From positions 106,866 to 170,865 of the forward strand of contig DF239787.1 of the NCBI GenBank assembly GCA_000507305.1: DNA of 64,000 bases, in the 5' to 3' direction. Below, one piece after another: positions 12,141 through 24,189 of the stretch (the stretch's first letter is position 1; the number at the start of each line of letters is the position of its first letter). Below the pieces are notes generated by a model. That model was not told where the DNA came from. It searched no databases and was given only the letters and a program-made list of their open reading frames with translations. Source of the DNA: Breviolum minutum Mf 1.05b.01. Lineage: Eukaryota > Sar > Dinophyceae > Suessiales > Symbiodiniaceae. A program made the position numbers and the translations under genes.

Positions 12141-12564
12141 ACACTGTGAGATGTTGTTCTTGGGATGAAAGGATCAGTTGTGTCCGGAGCAGTACGTTTC
12201 TGTGCGGCGCTTGGATGTTTGATCAAGCTGTTGGCTTCCATCTTCTGCCCTTGGGAGAGTTTTGAAAGCGAAGTCAAAGCCGCAGAGGAACCTGGGGACG
12301 CTCTGCTCCACGTGAACATCTTGTTTCTTGAATTCATCACAACTTATTACAAATTACATGACAACCACAACAGTTATTAAATTATGTATATCTTTGCTTT
12401 ATTGATACTGATTATATTTTGAAACTATTATGCATAACTTGTTCATAAACATATCCCTGCAATAGAAGCATGGTAGGTATGACTTTATAACTCTACAACC
12501 ATTTCTGCATCAGAAATGTTTGTAGCTGAGACGGCCGGACCTTTCTGAGTTGGGTGTACTTTCC

Positions 12565-14559
12565 ATGGCTCTGCGCCTTGCAGACTTGGAATGTACCAGT
12601 GCCACCTTGAATGCCTGGTCACCTCTCCGTGAGCACGCCAGCGCTACCGTGGAACTTTGGGAAATGAATCTGCTGCATGAGCCTCCGCCAGAAGTGGAAG
12701 AACTCTCATGGCATTTGATTGATATGCACCGAGTGAAATCCGATGAACTTTATCTACATTTCTGGGCAGATCGAGAGGATCCTGATCCTTGGCCTTTTCG
12801 TCATTATTGCATCCTGGGTCATGTCACCGCCTTCTATGTGCTGGCTTGGGCCGCTAGTATGAGAGGCGATCGTACCCAAGCTGAGACATACTTGATAGAA
12901 GGGAATTCCATGCTGAGGATGGACGATCATGACCTGTTCGAGCACACTTCTTGGCCATTTACATCCTTCGATCTCCTTTCCAACTTGTTTTTCCTTCGCC
13001 GCGATTGGCCGTTTCAAGCTAAGCATTTGAAACCAGAACTTGGCCAGTGGATTCAGCAACGCTTACCGCTCATGTGGCCACCTTACTCTCCACCCTGCTG
13101 GCCACGATGTCCTGGGACAACTGCCACTGCAGGGAAAATTCCGCTGAAAGTGTGGTGGACGTCAAAAAATCCAGGTCCATTCGTGGACTTTGCCACTATC
13201 TTAGAAAACTGGATGAGTGATAGATATGAAATAGAGGTCTCGCACAATGCGTTGGCTGATCATTGTGTGTATGCACGTTACAAAGATTGGCTCTGCTCCA
13301 AAGACGCGCGATTCAGAGAAGTGATGGAAGAGGAGAGGATCATGAAGCAGATATCCCAGGCGGACTGTGGAGAGACGCGTGGACAGTGGTGTGGTTTGCG
13401 GGAATTGCATGAGGACTTCGATGTGAAGGTGCTTCATTTTCAATCCTTGTTCCCAGAGTTGAAAGAAGTGGATTTGTTTGCATGTGGTCATCCCCTTTAC
13501 TGGTGCCGTTTGGTGGCTGGGTTCGGAGCACCCATTCTGGGAATTTGGGACATGACACATCACTTCGGAGTTCCAGATGACTTGCAGGAAAGCTGGACAT
13601 CTGAATTTTTGGATCTTTTCCAGGACAGGCGAAACCTCTTGGTGGCAATGTCTGCATACCACAGTTTTCAAGTTCGATGGCTCTTAGGCTTACACGTGCC
13701 ATACTTTCAGCCAGTGACACCTGATGTGTCATTACAAGCGAGGTACAGTCCTCGTCCTAATCAGGTCTTGGTGAGCAAATTTCAAACTCCTTACGACGTC
13801 GAACTCCTGCACCGCTTTGCAAACGAAGCCATGTCACACGAGGCGGGTTTTCCACATTTTCCTTTTCATTTCATTGCTTGGGATGATATGCCTTGTGGGA
13901 ATGACTGCTCCAAAGCTGAACTTGGGCAATTCCGAGCCAGCGTGTTGTCAGCATATGATACGAGTCCTATGAAGCTGACTGAATTCTATGCCATGTCCAT
14001 TCCTATTTGTATTTTTTCAGGTGGTTTGTGGCGGACAGCCATGCGATGGGCCAAAGCAGATGCTAAGTCTGGAGGGCCCAACGCCACTCGACCCGGTCGC
14101 GAGTTTCGCGAGTTTCTGGCCGTCGAGCTGGAGGTTGAAGAACCGTCGCCGTCGTGGATTCGAAAGGCCTTGATGAAGGAGACAGAAAACATCGATTGGG
14201 AACAGCCATGGCATGTACACCCTGGATACCGTGAGCCATTTGAACGATCCGAACCGCCCTTCACAGACTTGCCGTACTCACCGTTTATGCCCAATCGTGG
14301 TGAGCTCATTACACCTGGTGCTGCCTTTTGGGCACAATTGACAGACTGGGCCTTATTGCCACACCTGATTCGATATGAAAGCGTTCCACAACTTATAAAT
14401 ATTTTGTTGACAACATCATTGGAAGAACTTTTGGAGATCAGCCGTCAAATGGCAAGTCACTATGCCAAGCTCTTGGTGGCTTCCACGAACTTTTGGCGTG
14501 CACTCATCATGAGTTTGGTGGAACAAGATACGTCAATGTGGAAGGCCAAAGATACCTAA
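12565..14559 (+). CDS. Intronless glycosyltransferase-like protein, 664 aa
   Basis: An uninterrupted, compositionally normal ORF with a full residue mix and no low complexity. It is the clearest single-exon gene in the window. The ATG at 12565 is the first methionine in frame; the frame is open back to a TAG at 12523, which could be part of an acceptor (TTTGTAG, then CTGAGA). The N-terminal quarter is rich in Trp and acidic residues. A block starting KIPLKVWWTSKNPGPF lies near residue 195. A C-terminal part holds KLTEFYAMSIPICIFSGG near residue 470, and then LLPHLIRYESVPQLINILL near 596. This order (an E-F-Y-A-M-S-x-P element, then a Pro-His-hydrophobic element, then a helical end) resembles the C-terminal half of exostosin/GT-B-like transferases in algae. 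No signal peptide is visible. Its lack of introns among exon fragments suggests a retrocopy or nested gene. The coding call is firm and the function tentative. Confidence 0.85.
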   Translation: MALRLADLECTSATLNAWSPLREHASATVELWEMNLLHEPPPEVEELSWHLIDMHRVKSDELYLHFWADREDPDPWPFRHYCILGHVTAFYVLAWAASMRGDRTQAETYLIEGNSMLRMDDHDLFEHTSWPFTSFDLLSNLFFLRRDWPFQAKHLKPELGQWIQQRLPLMWPPYSPPCWPRCPGTTATAGKIPLKVWWTSKNPGPFVDFATILENWMSDRYEIEVSHNALADHCVYARYKDWLCSKDARFREVMEEERIMKQISQADCGETRGQWCGLRELHEDFDVKVLHFQSLFPELKEVDLFACGHPLYWCRLVAGFGAPILGIWDMTHHFGVPDDLQESWTSEFLDLFQDRRNLLVAMSAYHSFQVRWLLGLHVPYFQPVTPDVSLQARYSPRPNQVLVSKFQTPYDVELLHRFANEAMSHEAGFPHFPFHFIAWDDMPCGNDCSKAELGQFRASVLSAYDTSPMKLTEFYAMSIPICIFSGGLWRTAMRWAKADAKSGGPNATRPGREFREFLAVELEVEEPSPSWIRKALMKETENIDWEQPWHVHPGYREPFERSEPPFTDLPYSPFMPNRGELITPGAAFWAQLTDWALLPHLIRYESVPQLINILLTTSLEELLEISRQMASHYAKLLVASTNFWRALIMSLVEQDTSMWKAKDT

Positions 14560-15600
14560 GTTGCAATGACATCTTGGGACACTGTAAGATCTAAAATGGT
14601 GCAGGTGGACGGCGGAAGCCGCATGTGAAGAGAGACAAATTGATCTCCGTTTCCTCGACCTCAACGGATTTGGTGCAGCGTGAAGGTATCAAGGTGTGAG
14701 CTTCTGTCATGGGATCTTCAGAGCTTATGATCTTCATATGCAGCGGTGTGGTAGAGTCAAAATGGATCAAAAAGGCTGGTATTGTGCACGGAGCTGAGTC
14801 ATCTTGAGTCTTGCAAGTGCTTTGAGAGATGACAGATTTGCAGATTCTTTTGGTGAATTGGGAGAATTGAGAGATTCTTTTTGTGAATGTGAATGAACTG
14901 AGCACATGTCTCGCCGAGGTGTTCAACTTTGGGTACACGGGCCTCTTCTCGTTTTTGCATGGTGTGGGCCTCAAGTTGAGTCCTTCATGAGTTATCTGCT
15001 CCGTGTCCAACACATCAGAAATGGCAGTCGGATTGGGATCCTTGAGACTTGTAACTTTATACATTTCGTTACATATCATATCTTACTAATGATTATGAAA
15101 TGCATTTGATTACATGCATATGTCATATGTGTGCGTGCAAATATACATTATAGAATGTACTCACAGACACGGTAATTTCCATGAAGCCAATATTGCTGAA
15201 AGGTTCAGGTTGGTGAGGTGTCGCATGGTGTCGCATGGTGTCGCTGTGTTGCATGGAGAGTTCACGACTCCACGACCAAGGCCTCGCTCGCTTGGGTTTG
15301 GCCACTTTGGCCTTGGGAACAACCAAGTCTGGCTCAGAGGGTGTCCTTTCAAAAAGGAATCAGAATGAATCAGAATGAATCAGACGAAGTGACGGAAGTG
15401 ACGCAGTGACAAAGTGCACACAATTCCCAAAAAAAAACATAGCAGACTTTCAACGTCTGGGCCAATGCTGAGGCTGGGCTCTGTTGGCTTCTATAAACTC
15501 TCAGTCCCGTGACCCAGTCGCCCAGCGCCGGAGCCGATGGGAGTGGAGAAAGTCAGAAAGATGCGTAAACTTCGTCCACTTTCGACACTGAACACTTCTT
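14560..15600. other. No gene recognised; short tandem repeats
   Basis: The region downstream of the 664-codon ORF has no exon-like reading I trust. Small direct repeats occur at 15222-15243 (TCGCATGGTG twice) and 15360-15381 (AGAATGAATC twice). No polyadenylation-type signal is evident. Confidence 0.4.
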
Positions 15601-15607
15601 TCCCAAG

Positions 15608-15661
15608 GTCCTGACCTACACACATTTAGGCTTGCTGCTGTCGGCAAGGAGCCCGGATCAG
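15608..15661 (+). CDS. Repeat fragment
   Basis: This reads VLTYTHLGLLLSARSPD, a YTHLGLLLSARSP unit like those of block 1. It follows CCCAAG, a possible acceptor. It is too short to tell exon from relic. Confidence 0.3.
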
Positions 15662-15872
15662 TCTGGACGAGCTGTAGGGAGATACTGTAGAGATCCGTTA
15701 CGTACTCCATTGCAGTATATACATATTTTTGCGTAAAGAGATGCTGGCCCAGAGTCATGAACGAAAAGTCTTAGCTTATTGTGTGCTATTGTGGGTCTAC
15801 TTCTGAAGTTCAAGTAGTTCAAATGTTCGAACAAAACGCGTGTCTCCTTGCAACTGGAAGCTTCACTTGCAT

Positions 15873-15955
15873 GGCAGGAGCTTCGGTCGCTCAGATAGCT
15901 CGCCCTCAGCGTTTGATTTCTCGGACCTGGGCTTTGGCTCATTCTTGAGAAGTTG
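15873..15955 (+). CDS. Repeat fragment with intact Arg sites
   Basis: This reads GRSFGRSDSSPSAFDFSDLG and then FGSFLRSCG, matching the RSFxRxxS, AFDFSDLG and LRS units. Its CGC at the Arg site is intact, unlike most array copies. The frame stays open past the repeat to a TAA near 16018. Confidence 0.35.
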
Positions 15956-16577
15956 TGGGGCTGCCTGGTTGAGCACACGGCAGGAATTGGCAAGACTTTG
16001 GGATCTGCGGCCACTCTAAAGCCACTGTATAGCCCGCAATTTGGTATTCTCTGACGTAGAGGCATGGTTTGAGGATGTTTGAAGGAACAATGGGATCCAA
16101 GCATAGATTCTTACCTTATAAAACTTATAATACGTACATCATATCTCTGTTATTCTATGAAGGTAGCCCAGTGGAATAGCCCAATAACTTCTTTGCAGGC
16201 AGCGAGGATAAAATGATGTGGCTCAGCACATTGAAAAACCTTACACCTCAAGTTGTCAAGGTGCATGAATGGGTTCGGCGCTTTCCTCGTTTGGACTGTC
16301 ACTTGGACTGCACTGGGTAATGGGGAGTCCGTACCAACATCCAGTAAACCATGATCACAATATACCATAATCCTCTTCGTTTTGTGGGATTATGTGAGAC
16401 CCTAAGAATCCACACCACTTGTATCTGATTTTTGTAAATTTAGTGACGTCTTTTTGATGTCACCCCAACAACTATATTTCGATTCCGACAGGGGATACTG
16501 GAATACCATGGAATACCTATCTTAGGAAAGTCCAGGTTGGCTTTTTAATTCACTCGTTGCTCAACTCAACAATCATC

Positions 16578-16656
16578 CCGAAAAACCTTGGCCATCTGAG
16601 GGGCAGAATGGGATTCTTGGTGTCTGTCCGGCCACCAAGCCTTGTCGCACGGGGTC
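16578..16656 (+). CDS. Repeat fragment
   Basis: The frame reads LGHLRGRMGFLVSVRPPSLV, then ARG. MGFLVSVRPPSLVARG is close to the MGFxLSVRSxSLARL unit. It lies about 60 bp upstream of the better conserved fragment at 16711, in another frame, so an intron or decay would separate them. Confidence 0.3.
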
Positions 16657-16710
16657 GGACACAAGCAGACATTGTCATCATTGTCTACTGTCACGAGAGA
16701 GCTCGCTGTG

Positions 16711-16797
16711 CAGGTGTTCGATCTTACACACATTGGTTCTTCTTTGTCCGTTCGTAGCTTTGCACGGCTTGGCAGCAGCGGGGGAAGCCCAGCCTGA
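16711..16797 (+). CDS. Well-conserved repeat exon candidate
   Basis: This reads VFDLTHIGSSLSVRSFARLG, then SSGGSPA and a TGA at 16795. It is one of the closest matches to the idealised repeat in the window, and the CpGs in its Arg codons are retained. It follows a good acceptor (GCTGTGCAG, then GTGTTC). A GC donor within GGCAGCAGCGGG is possible. The contrast with the decayed arrays suggests this copy is constrained or recent. Confidence 0.45.
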   Translation, partial: QVFDLTHIGSSLSVRSFARLGSSGGSPA

Positions 16798-16799
16798 AC

Positions 16800-18040
16800 G
16801 TGCATTCCATGGAGTTTCAGAGGAAGCTGTTGAAAGTGTTGCTGTTGGAGAGCAAAACTGCAGAATGCATATGGACAATCAATCCACAGAATCATCGAGC
16901 CGCATATCCGTTGTTTCCCACAAAAACCCAAACATGAATGAGCCTTCACACGTATGCACATGCATGCACAAGTCATAACTATATCCAACTATATCACATC
17001 CAAGTATCCATGATTCAAGAGATATTTCAAGTATTTTACATCTTACATTGGCCTTTCACTGGATGCTTCCGAACACTCTGAGGTTTGAGTGCTGCCGGCA
17101 CCATTCAAGCACCTAACACTGTGGCCTTCAGCCCTAACACGTGCGCTGCGACAGTGACGTCTCCGGATGATGTCTTCATCCTGTAAGATTTGTTCGCAGA
17201 ATGGTAGCACCAGCGTAGCTTCTTCCAGTGTGGAGAGAAACCGAGTTGCCAATTGAACCCATTGTCAACTGCAGCTCATTGCTTGAGGATAGGCTGAGAA
17301 TGAGAAATAGAAGAAAAGGTAAAACAAAATAAAACAAAAACCGAGCCAAGCAGATTTGGGGTGAGGTACATGTACTACACCGGAACCGAGCTGCAGTTCT
17401 ACATGGGAGGGAGCCAGGTCAGGAACTAAGCTTTTGCAGCAGAGATGTGAAAAAAATTGCCTCGCATCTGAAAAGGTGTTGGTCATGGACAACTCTGGTG
17501 GAAACCTCCACGGCACGTGGGTTGCCACAACGGCTGTGCAACTTGACAGAAAATAAGTCAAGCGTCCTATTTTTTGCATACATTTGTAGTTACTTAGATT
17601 GTGTCCCAGAGAAACGATGAGCTGAATTTTGAGCTGAAGCGACGCTGAAACCGCGTGGCTGCACAGGGTGGTCTCAGACCGGCGCTTGAAGAAGGACATC
17701 AAGCCGCTTCAGCGCAGTCTGAGAGATATTTGGACCCAGCAGGCAGATAGCGAGAGTGTTGACAGTGGATTAGATGGACCATTTCAACAGTTCACCAGTT
17801 GAAAGAGATTTGATGAAATTTGCTTTCAACGCATCCAATAAAGGACATACTACAGATCTCATTTGTAATTTTGTATCATTTCACAGAGGGCAGCTGACTG
17901 GAGGAAAGATTAGTAGCTGGCATTTGGAATATGCGTAAAGCACTGCGTTTGACAAAGTCAAAAACGAAGAAGCAACGCACCAAGAGAGGATCCTGATTCT
18001 GCTAAACTACCAACCCCCCCATGCACCCTGTGACCTCAAC
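16800..18040. other. No gene recognised
   Basis: Mixed, moderately AT-rich DNA. Open frames on either strand lack domain-like content. No repeat of note. Confidence 0.4.
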
Positions 18041-18043
18041 GCA

Positions 18044-18150
18044 GGCGCCAGAGAGTGATACAGCCAGTGCTGATGTCACTGCTACCGCACCTGCGAAGGC
18101 GTTGGACTGCTGGAGCATCATGCATGAATCATTGTGCATACGGTGTCAGG
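18044..18150 (+). CDS. Possible Thr/Ala-rich exon
   Basis: After a plausible acceptor (CAACGCAG, then GCGCCAG) the frame reads APESDTASADVTATAPAKAL, then DCWSIM. The Ala/Thr/Ser/Asp-rich string followed by Cys resembles a linker in a surface protein. No domain is identifiable. Confidence 0.25.
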
Positions 18151-21100
18151 AGACTGGGATACTTTATACATTTTTATGCTTTATTGTTGAAAAGGTACGC
18201 TCTAGAAATTTCCACAACTACCAAGCATAGTTGCAATAAGTGCGATTTGTTGCAAGTATAAGCGATTCAGGTGTCCAGGGTACAGGTTGGAGTCCCTCAG
18301 ATGAAGTTCCATGTCCCACTATCCCAGGGTGAAGATGCTGGAGCCCTGTGGATGCTGCGGTTGCGACCTTGGGCTCCAACGCTCTGACATTTTCTGTCAT
18401 GCAGGGGTCTACAGAATTATGAACCTGAAATTTTGTAACTAAGAATATACAGTACATGGTATATTTACTGTCTATATTATTTATTCACAAGACGTGTTGT
18501 ATAAACTTGATTTCAGATGGATGAAACTGGATTACTCTTTGGTAGTTTTCAAGCTCCCAAGTAGATTCTGAGGCAACTTCGACCGGTGTCATATTACTTC
18601 AAGAAAGGCAGCGAGTCGAAGTACATGCGATTCGGCTTTATCGGTTGGTGGCTCAGAAATACACAGGACAGACCAAGTGAGCATCGACATTGGCCAGGAA
18701 AAAAACAGATTGTAACATGATTTTGGCACCTTCAATTGGGAACCTTTACATGCGCGGAGTGTTTAGAGTGTTTACTTGACAGGTTCGTAGTGCTTTTTCT
18801 AGCTTCAATTTATCGCATTGATCTTGGCACACAAGCTTTGTGCACCAGCCGCCGTGCTTAGCCGATGAGCTGGAGTCCGTGGTGCCACAGGTTGTCCGTC
18901 AGGGACGTTGGGGGCCTCAGGGCCAATCGTACATCAAAGAGACATGCATGTGCCAAACTTCCATTCTTCAGTGTTACTTAGTTACTTGATGTTTGGATAT
19001 CTTTCATCAATGTTGAAATTAGTGATGATTGCTTGGGGAAAATCTTGTCTCAAGGAAGCAAGGAGCTTTCGAATCCCAAGACTGTGGCCTACTCTGTTTG
19101 GATCTCAGCACGGGAGACTAGAAAGTTTCTGCTTGGAACGCAGGTGTCGTCGACTGGAACTTAAACACTCGGAATCCAAGATAGTTAACATTAAATATTA
19201 GTTAACTAAGTTAACTAGTTTAGAGATTTTTTTTGAGATTTTTAGAGATTTTTGAACTGGAACCGGCATCTCAGGACTTGATTGCACTGCTCACAGCAGC
19301 GGCGCAAGGCGATTATGTGTCGCGTATGTTTCTTTTTGTGCTTGAAATTCTCAGACAAATCAGATAGAAAGATATAGAAAGGACCTAAGAAAAGGCAGAA
19401 GTTAGAGAGCGCGCAGTGCAATCAGTGAATCGAAGTTATTCGTATCCATGATCAGGCCAGCAACAGGTCATTGAACGTCAACAGGGAAGAATGGCTCGGC
19501 AGCCTAGTTTGGTGCAACTGCAATCGTGGAAATGGGGAGTCTGAAAGCCAAGAGTCCAAGCCGAAACATTGAATGTTGAATCAAAATATTGCTATATCAT
19601 GTTATATCATGTTATATCACGCATCATATTGACCCCTTCTGAACTGTCAGGGTGAAGCATGAAACACCATGAAACACCACTCACCTGACGGAGGATAAGC
19701 TTCTTAGCGACTTCGCGTCCTTGAAGACAGAGCTGGTGAACTTGAAGCAGGTTTGGATCCCAAAGTGTCCCTCAGATCGGACGACTCTGCGACACAATTT
19801 TTATTTGCATGTTGAACAGTGTCGGTGTGAAGAAGAAACACAAGGCAAAACGGCAAAACTAAGAAAATCAACAGATATGAGATTCCTCAATGACAGCATC
19901 ATGAGCTGCGTCAAGTAGATTTTTTTCGGGTGTTTCGGAACGTCGGAGAAATCATAACGAATCCAGGATCTTACCGTTCTGCCTTCAGGAAGAACTCGAC
20001 GTTCCGAAGAACCTACGGGGGAAGAAAAAGAAGTCGTGCCTCGATTCTCAAGGGGTGGCCGATGAATGTCGAATGCTAATGAATGCGATGAAAATGATTC
20101 TGAAGTGAAAAACAATAAGTATTTAGTATGAAAATGAACGGGTCATATTTTGATATTTTTCATTCTTTTCCATGATACTTGATACATTGATACATCTAAG
20201 AATCTAATAGTGGATGTCGATGTACGGGGATAGGGTCAATTCACATCTTGTCTTCACTCTTTCGCCACAAGAAGCTAAAGCCCAAGGTAGAGCTGTGCGA
20301 ACATTCGCATGAAAGTGCTGTTTCTGATTGTTCTAATAGTTCTGAACCTCCAAATTAAAGGCATTTAAAGGCTTTTCTGATGCGTTTCCTGTGATCTCAC
20401 AAGAACGGACAGGACACTAATTCCAGACATTAGATCTAATCATTAGATATTTTTTGAAAAAATATGAAACAATCAATTCACATCTCGTGTCTCTTGACTG
20501 ATGTGCTGAGGAAGTCTGGAAAAGGTGCCAAAAAACCCAAGGTGGACCTCACTGACAGGACGCTTGGCCATTAACTGGGACAAGACTTAGGAGGTCCTAC
20601 ATGTCCTTTGTGTATCTTTGTGTGACAAGGGGGTCCGGGTTCGTTTCATCATGATCGGGGAATTGCTGAGAGCGCTTAGGAACAGCAGCAATGCTACCGA
20701 CAACGCAACCAACCTCACCAACACCACTGAGTTGTGGTCTTAGCATTGCAAGAGTGGAAGAATATGGAAGAATGCCCAGAATTCATTGGTGTTTCCTTGT
20801 GAACTTTGAGAGGATGTGGATGCATACAAAATGCCCAAAATGCCTACATATGCCTACATGCATCTACATGCACATGTGAGAATTCCCTAAAAAGGTCCTG
20901 GGGCGGCTTTATTTGACCGCCCGCTCGATTGATCTGACCGCCCGGACGGCCCAGAATGGAGAAAAGTCACAACGGGAAACCATGGGAAACCAGTTCATTA
21001 TTTGTATGCGGTATGCATTTGTTATCTTTACCAAAGCCGCCAGGTTGAAGGGAAACTAGCTGAAATCAAAGTCTATAGTTCATGACAATTGGAAGAGAAG

Positions 21101-21224
21101 TCAATAGTGTCATCTAGTGTCATGATGCGTTCATGATGGTCATGTATGTTCATATTTAGATCATAACCGAATTGTATCTTCAAACTTCGTAGATCTTCAT
21201 CACTTTCGTTCTTGGTTCCATGAG
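18151..21224. other. No gene recognised
   Basis: Mostly AT-rich with short repeats, for example ATCATGTTAT copies near 19593-19618. A reading at about 19060-19140 (RSFRIPRLWPTLFGSQHG) faintly recalls the 12-residue repeat but is too degenerate to call. I see no RNA gene. Confidence 0.4.
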
Positions 21225-21332
21225 GTCTTCAGCTCTGGCGCTGCGCGGCAGATCAGCGCGGGCGCTGCCGCCACCAGGGCTCCGCTTGGCGTTGAGCTGA
21301 GGTGGTCCGGGACCTCGATGCGAACCAAATGA
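21225..21332 (+). CDS. Possible GC-rich exon
   Basis: This is a GC-rich island in AT-rich DNA after TTCCATGAG. It reads VFSSGAARQISAGAAATRAP, then LGVELRWSG, up to a TGA at 21330. The Ala-rich composition and the base-composition jump suggest an exon. The function and partner exons are unknown. Confidence 0.3.
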   Translation, partial: VFSSGAARQISAGAAATRAPLGVELRWSGTSMRTK

Positions 21333-23805
21333 TCTGAAACTGGGTCTGAAACTGTGTGAGTTTAACTAGATGTAACTAGATGTAACAGAGTACAAAGGTT
21401 TGTGTGTAGTTTGCAGGTGTTATCGATTCAGTAACATGGAACCTCATGCTATGTTTAGCGCCTTTGGAACCTTTAGAACTGTTTGAACTACGTGCAGGGT
21501 GATGCGAATTTTTGGGCAGCACGAAGATATGCTGCAAAACTTCAATTTATCTCAAAACCTGAGGTTAGGCGCGTCTTGCCGCCTCGCCGCACGAGATTCT
21601 CGTGTCCGGAAACTTACACAATTCACAAGAAATGCATCCACAGGCTTCTGAATGTTGATTTCTTTTGAGACCCATTCTTAGATCTGCTCAGTCTCGTTCC
21701 AAAATTTATATGCTTGCAACAAAGTCCAATTATTCACAATAGTTCTTTATTCATGTTTCGTTTTTCATATTCATTGTCATTTCGAGCGAGCTTCATTGTA
21801 CTGGAGCATTCTAACCATTCTGACCCTTCTTAGACTTCTGACCGTTACCACTTTACTCTTCCCCACCATACTTTTTACTTCACTCCGGCAAAACTGCAAT
21901 GTGCTTGGCTGGTGTATGGCGGTGTATGGCTTCACACCGGTTTCAAAGGCACTCCCAGCTGGCTGCGCCATCTCTCCGCGAGGGATCCTTCGCGAGGCGT
22001 AGGCGTTGCATTTTTCTTTGGGACGAGAGGAATCCATGGCACTTATGGCACTTAGCAGACTTAGCATAGCTACGAAATGCTACGAATAGCCGAGCTCTTG
22101 AGATTTGCTTCAATCCATTGCTTCTGAAAGCATTGGATCACACCTTTGGATGCAAACGTTTGCCACAAGTTTTTCTTAATTTTTGGCACAAGTACTAAAT
22201 ATAAAATACATATATATATATACACATATAATTGTATATTTAATATAAGATACATATATATATAATATAGATATAATATATATAACTCACCACCATGTCA
22301 TCTCATTGAAAAGGGAGACGGGTGCTTTGACTGCACCAGGCTGGCTCTTTGGAGTGGCGCGTGCCTGTCCTGAGGCGAATCCGAAGAAATCAACAGTGAA
22401 GAAAAACAGTCATTATAGAATCTACTGTGATATATGTATAAAATGTATATAGTATGTATATACTATGATAAGATATGATAATGGAGAAAATGACAAAACT
22501 GTGGGTAGAAGATTTGCCTCTCCATTGCAGTAAATTTGTTTAATTACTGTAAGATGAATTGCTGTCACACTTGTGTTTGCTTCTAGCTCCAATGCCAGGT
22601 TTCCAGCCAAGACAGTGGGGGGGCTCAGGCTGGTTGAAATTCAGGACACGGTCACCCATTTGTTGCAAAAAAGGACACAAATTCTTAAAGATAAAACATG
22701 AATACACATGATAAACTGCTCGTCTTCAACAACTGACATGTGAGTTTAAGCAATGCCAGCACACAGAATTTCCATGAGGTCGGCCCACCTTAGAGGCCCT
22801 GTCCGTGGCTGAAGAAATTTTGTGCCATCAGTGGCCAGTGCCATCCCCAAAAGCTTTAGTTGGATGAGACAGCGCATCCAACTTCAGCTTGGCTGACATT
22901 CCCAAACGGGATGCGAGAGAAGGAGCGGGGGGCACAGTTGAATGACCAAATTCCTCCAAGAGTGCCTTTTGTTGATGTTTAGGACTTAGATGGAAATAAG
23001 AGTAAAGAAGCAACTACGGAACAAGCGTGACAATGATGAACAACTTTTATTGCCATTGAGGTGGAGGTGCTGGGTCCCAAACACTTGCATTCATTGAAGA
23101 TTCCCTCAGAAAGGAAGCTTTGACACGATTCCATTGTTGATCACAAAAATCAAAGAAGGCTTGGGCACCTCCATACTTTGAAGGCATTTCTTTGAAGGGA
23201 TATGGTCATTCACCATTAAAGACAGTGAAACAGCGTATTTGCACCGGGCATCCCACGTCAAGAGATTTTCAACATCATTCAAGTTGCATTGTGTCGAGAA
23301 ATCTATCATCTGCCAATGTCCCGGTGCAGCCGCCGATTCGCTGCCACTTGGCGCCTTCATGGGATGCCCGAGCAAGGGCAGTCGGCCGCCGGTGCCATCA
23401 AAAAGAGACTGCGATGATTGGATTGGGACCTTTTCTCGACAAATGTTGGCACACATATCCAACCATAATGATAGTATGATGAGATATTTGACCCACCAAA
23501 AAAGTTCCGATTGTTTAGACTTTAGACAGGTGTAGGTTATGGAGGGGGTTTTACGACTCATGGCAATTGTATATCAATATCAAAGCCCTCATTCTAATTT
23601 TCTGGGAATCACGACTCACCAACCAGTATGATGAGATGTAGTAGAGCTTTGCTTATTGTTCATTTGATATTTACATTCAGTGTAGAAGTATTGATCACGC
23701 ATCAATGCAATCACGATCAGCATGATGAATGCATGAAAGCGACAAAGGTGATAAAGAGGATATCGACCATAATGAAGACGATGAGGACGACAACGGCAAT
23801 GACCA
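21333..23805. other. No gene recognised; AT microsatellites
   Basis: TA-rich simple repeats lie at about 22207-22280 (ATATAT runs). A GC-rich patch at 23310-23410 is open on both strands (for example GAFMGCPSKGSRPPVPSK on +) but has no decisive feature. Confidence 0.4.
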
Positions 23806-24142
23806 CGAAGAAGAAGAAGAAGAAGAAGAAGAAGAAGAAGAAGAAGAAGAAGAAAGAGAGAGAGAGAGAGAAGAAGAAGAAGAAGAAGAAGAAGAAGAAG
23901 AAGAAGAAGAAGAAGAAGAAGAGAGAGAGAGAAGAAGAAGAAGAAGAAGAAGAAGAAGAAGAAGAAGAAAAAGAAGAAAAAGAAGAAAAAGAAGAAAAAG
24001 AAGAAAAAGAAGAAAAGAAGAAAAAGAAGAAGAAAAAGAAGAAGGAGGAGAAGAAGATAAATGGATAGACGCTGCTGCTGCTGCTGCTCCTGCTGCTGCT
24101 GGTGATGATGACAATGATGACGACGACGACGACGACGACGAC

Positions 24143-24175
<33 letters not shown>

Positions 24176-24185
24176 GGCGGTGGTG
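23806..24185. repeat. Compound triplet microsatellite (GAA, GA, CTG, GAC/GAT, GGT)
   Basis: Consecutive tracts are (GAA)n with GAGAGA interruptions from 23808, AAAGAAG variants to about 24055, (GCT)n at 24072-24102, (GAC/GAT)n at 24104-24160 and (GGT/GGC)n to about 24185. All three + frames are open through much of it. One frame would give a Glu/Arg/Lys run, then Ala, Asp and Gly runs (23729-24220). The pure repeat makes any coding claim weak. Confidence 0.9.
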
Positions 24186-24189
24186 ATAC

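Noticed and set aside
12550-12564. TTG start five codons upstream of the 664-codon ORF
   Set aside because: Eukaryotic context; the first ATG is at 12565. The upstream open frame is better explained by a possible exon junction.
13201-13732. Minus-strand ORFs inside the glycosyltransferase-like ORF
   Set aside because: Shadows of a well-supported 664-codon + strand gene.
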